Source: UBA7672 sp963738625
Lineage (GTDB): Bacteria; Pseudomonadota; Alphaproteobacteria; Caulobacterales; Hyphomonadaceae
Direction: 5' to 3'
Length of the DNA: 64,000 bases
Assembly (NCBI GenBank): GCA_963738625.1
Contig: CAVTXH010000002.1
Location: forward strand, 496,001-560,000
Shown: positions 62,311-64,000 of the stretch, piece after piece
How the letters are laid out: every line of letters starts with the position of its first letter
Position numbering within the stretch: position 1 is the first letter of the stretch
Notes under the pieces: model-generated
The model's database searches: none
Seen by the model: the letters and a program-made list of their open reading frames with translations, nothing else
Told to the model about the DNA's origin: nothing
Made by a program: the position numbers and the translations under genes

Positions 62311-63507
62311 ATGACAAGGTTCCCAGAGATCGACGGCCTGCGGGCGTGGTTAGCCTGGGCGGTGATGTTCAGCCACGTGTTCATCGTCCTAAACTACTGG
62401 GGTTTCCGGGCGGGGGAGTTGGCGCCCATGGCTGGCGCGCACGCAGTAGCAGTGTTCGTCATGGTGAGTGGCTTCGTTATCACGGGACTGGTCACCGAGC
62501 GCAATGAGTCCTGGCCGAGATATATCCTGCGGCGCGCTTTCCGCATTTTTCCCGCGTACTGGGTCGCGCTGCTCGTCGGCGCCGTGACGACCGCGCCTGT
62601 TCTCCTGGCCTTGGCGAATGCGCAATGGGGCGCCGATCCGGAATCCTATTTCATCAAATCGCTTCAGGGCGGGCAGGAGAGCATCGCCGCACACCCCTGG
62701 ACGCATTGGCTTCTTCACATTGCCCTGCTGCAGGGCGTCGTGCCGGACAGCGCGCTGCCTTGGTCGTCGGTCACGTTCCTCGGACCGGCTTGGACGCTCA
62801 GCCTTGAATGGCAATTCTACCTCGTGGCCCCCGCTCTGATATGGGCGATGAGGTCGCGCAAATGGGCCGCAGGCGTCGTCCTCGTCGCCATCGTGTGCGC
62901 TGCGCTCTACAAGTGGGGAGCGCTCGGCTCATACAACAGCTATTCAACGCTTCCCGGCGGCTTGTGGCTGTTTGTGATTGGCATTGCGAGCCGCCTTGCA
63001 CTCCCGGCGCTTCGAACTCTGGCTCTCCCGGTTGCAGCGATAACCTTGGCGGCCTTTGGCGCGGCGATCCTGGAAAAAGAACTGCTCCCATTCTCGGTGT
63101 GGATCGCTTTTCTTGCCTACCTGTCGCAGACCGGCAAACTGGCCCAGGGCCATATCGATGGCGCCGTCCGGAAAGCGTCGAACGCGCTGATCGGGTCGCG
63201 GCTCGCGACGATGCTCGGCCAGCGGTCCTATTCAGTCTACATCATCCACATGCCCATGCTGAAGCTCGCGCTGATGCTGCTGCCCTTGCGCACCATGACC
63301 CAAGAACAGGCGCTTGTGGGAGTCGGCGCTCTTGGGATCGCGCTAACGCTCGTCGCTTCTGAGGTGCTGTATAGGTTTGTCGAGCGGCCAATGATCCGGC
63401 TTGGTGCGCAGCTCTCGGCACGACGCGGATCTTTCTGGCCCTCAAAGCACGCCGGCACTGGTCCAGCCGCGGTCGCGGTCCCGCCGCCAGATCTTGCTCG
63501 CGAATAG
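62311..63507 (+). CDS. Acyltransferase-3 family membrane protein
   Basis: 398 residues with about ten membrane helices. Family motifs: EIDGLRAWLAWAVMFSHVFI (active-site-type His), AVAVFVMVSGFVITGLVTE, RYILRRAFRIFPAYWVAL and GPAWTLSLEWQFYLVAPALI. Such enzymes (OafA/ExoZ type) O-acylate surface sugars. ATG 62311 gives the standard N terminus; the open frame upstream does not. No glycan cluster is nearby, so the target is unknown. Confidence 0.9.
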   Translation: MTRFPEIDGLRAWLAWAVMFSHVFIVLNYWGFRAGELAPMAGAHAVAVFVMVSGFVITGLVTERNESWPRYILRRAFRIFPAYWVALLVGAVTTAPVLLALANAQWGADPESYFIKSLQGGQESIAAHPWTHWLLHIALLQGVVPDSALPWSSVTFLGPAWTLSLEWQFYLVAPALIWAMRSRKWAAGVVLVAIVCAALYKWGALGSYNSYSTLPGGLWLFVIGIASRLALPALRTLALPVAAITLAAFGAAILEKELLPFSVWIAFLAYLSQTGKLAQGHIDGAVRKASNALIGSRLATMLGQRSYSVYIIHMPMLKLALMLLPLRTMTQEQALVGVGALGIALTLVASEVLYRFVERPMIRLGAQLSARRGSFWPSKHAGTGPAAVAVPPPDLARE

Positions 63508-63609
63508 GCTTGAGCGGCCGGATGGTCGAGGTCGTTTGAGGGGGGATGCGGAGTGGTGGGCGCCGTGAACGGCTAGGCCCCAAATCTCAAGGTATGAAAA
63601 AGAGCTAGA

Positions 63610-63699
63610 TGGCGGAAAGGGTGGGATTCGAACCCACGGTGGAGTTTCCCCCACGCCGGTTTTCAAGACCGGTGCCTTAAACCACTCGGCCACCTTTCC
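63610..63699 (-). tRNA. tRNA-Ser (anticodon TGA)
   Basis: Minus-strand class II tRNA, 90 bases: acceptor GGAAAGG/CCTTTCC, anticodon stem CCGGT/ACCGG with loop CTTGAAA (TGA, reads UCN), a long variable arm (GTGGGGG...CTCCAC), T-arm GTGGG-TTCGAAT-CCCAC, and encoded CCA. Confidence 0.97.
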
Positions 63700-63742
63700 C
63701 GCGCGCAGACCTTTATGCGCAGCGCGGCGGAAAGAAAATGGT

Positions 63743-64000
63743 TTACGGGACCGCAGGTCCTGACCGGGCCGGGCAGGCTGGCTGAGAAGCGCCAATCGCG
63801 ATTTCGCGAGGTTTTTCGCTAGCGCCCGGTGCGCAAATGGCAGCAAACCGGTGCTTTCCAGTAACCATGGGTTGCAGTTCGGACAGATTGATAAAAATCG
63901 ACGCATCGCCATTCACCGTGTGAAGACCGTCGCCCGCTATGGTCCGGACCGTCGCCAGAAGAGCGGCCGGACGCGGGGCCAGCACCGCATCCGATCTCAG
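63743..64000 (-). CDS. Possible C-terminal end of an unidentified gene running off the window
   Basis: An uninterrupted minus-strand frame enters from the window edge and ends at TAA (63743-63745). It encodes about 85 residues with no Met needed inside (LLATVRTIAGDGLHTVNGDA, SIFINLSELQPMVTGKHRFA, with a Pro/Ala/Ser tail). Third codon positions are only moderately GC-rich, and I recognise no family, so this may be non-coding. The 301 bases after tRNA-Ser otherwise show nothing clear. Confidence 0.3.
   Translation of the reverse strand: MRSDAVLAPRPAALLATVRTIAGDGLHTVNGDASIFINLSELQPMVTGKHRFAAICAPGASEKPREIAIGASQPACPARSGPAVP

Overview
This 64 kb window is a GC-rich chromosomal segment from an alphaproteobacterium. 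Several features point there: the alphaproteobacterial gene order of the envelope, PDH and ntr clusters; LpxI instead of LpxH; a PDH E1-beta subunit with its own lipoyl domain; fused ispDF; the ntrB-ntrC-ntrY-ntrX-hfq-hflX block; DUF2948 and UPF0262 genes flanking hisD; and a GTTC-N7-GTTC SOS box in front of lexA. I could not fix the order or genus from sequence alone. Almost all of the window is core metabolism. I see no prophage, transposase, CRISPR array or defence island.

Layout. 0-12 kb: pyrH(partial)-frr-uppS-cdsA-dxr-rseP-bamA-skp-lpxD-lpxA-lpxI-lpxB, making undecaprenyl phosphate, phospholipid precursors, isoprenoid precursors, outer-membrane proteins and lipid A. fabZ, which often sits between lpxD and lpxA, is absent here. 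12-17 kb: gltA and gltX (minus strand), then comEC. 17-24 kb, minus strand: ppiD-trpE-trpG-trpD-trpC with overlapping start and stop codons at most junctions, followed by lexA on its own SOS-controlled promoter. 24-30 kb: tpiA, secG, pyrG, a TPR plus 2OG-oxygenase gene on the other strand, rpmF and eno. 30.4-31.3 kb is the main gene-poor stretch. It holds two palindromic repeat elements and one small candidate gene. 31-39 kb: a cupin-like gene, ftsB, then the pyruvate dehydrogenase operon, in which three small accessory genes are interleaved with the E1-alpha, E1-beta, E2 and E3 genes. 39-45 kb: a stand-alone acyl-ACP/acyl-CoA ligase, lipA (which makes the lipoyl cofactor used by PDH), a RatA/COQ10-like gene, two paralogous lipoproteins, pncC, a DUF3995 gene and ispDF. 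46-55 kb: dusB-ntrBC-ntrYX-hfq-hflX (nitrogen signalling and RNA chaperone), then tRNA-Thr. 55-61 kb: a 54-residue basic protein, murA, DUF2948, hisD, UPF0262, infA, maf, a short RNase G, yacG, tRNA-Phe. 61-64 kb: a HupE/UreJ-like membrane protein, an acyltransferase-3 protein, tRNA-Ser and perhaps the end of one more gene.

Points that need a second look. Six single-base indels disrupt four core genes (lpxA x2, lpxB, gltA x2, comEC), all between 9.56 and 16.44 kb. I found none elsewhere, so sequence error or a local assembly problem is more likely than real gene decay. Both NtrC and NtrX lack the GAFTGA loop needed to contact sigma-54. An 89 bp palindromic element is inserted in frame in the linker of the PDH E2 gene, and one 25 bp arm of it is also present in the E1-beta linker. 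The 3' end of tRNA-Phe is imperfectly duplicated about 115 bp downstream, like an attachment-site scar.
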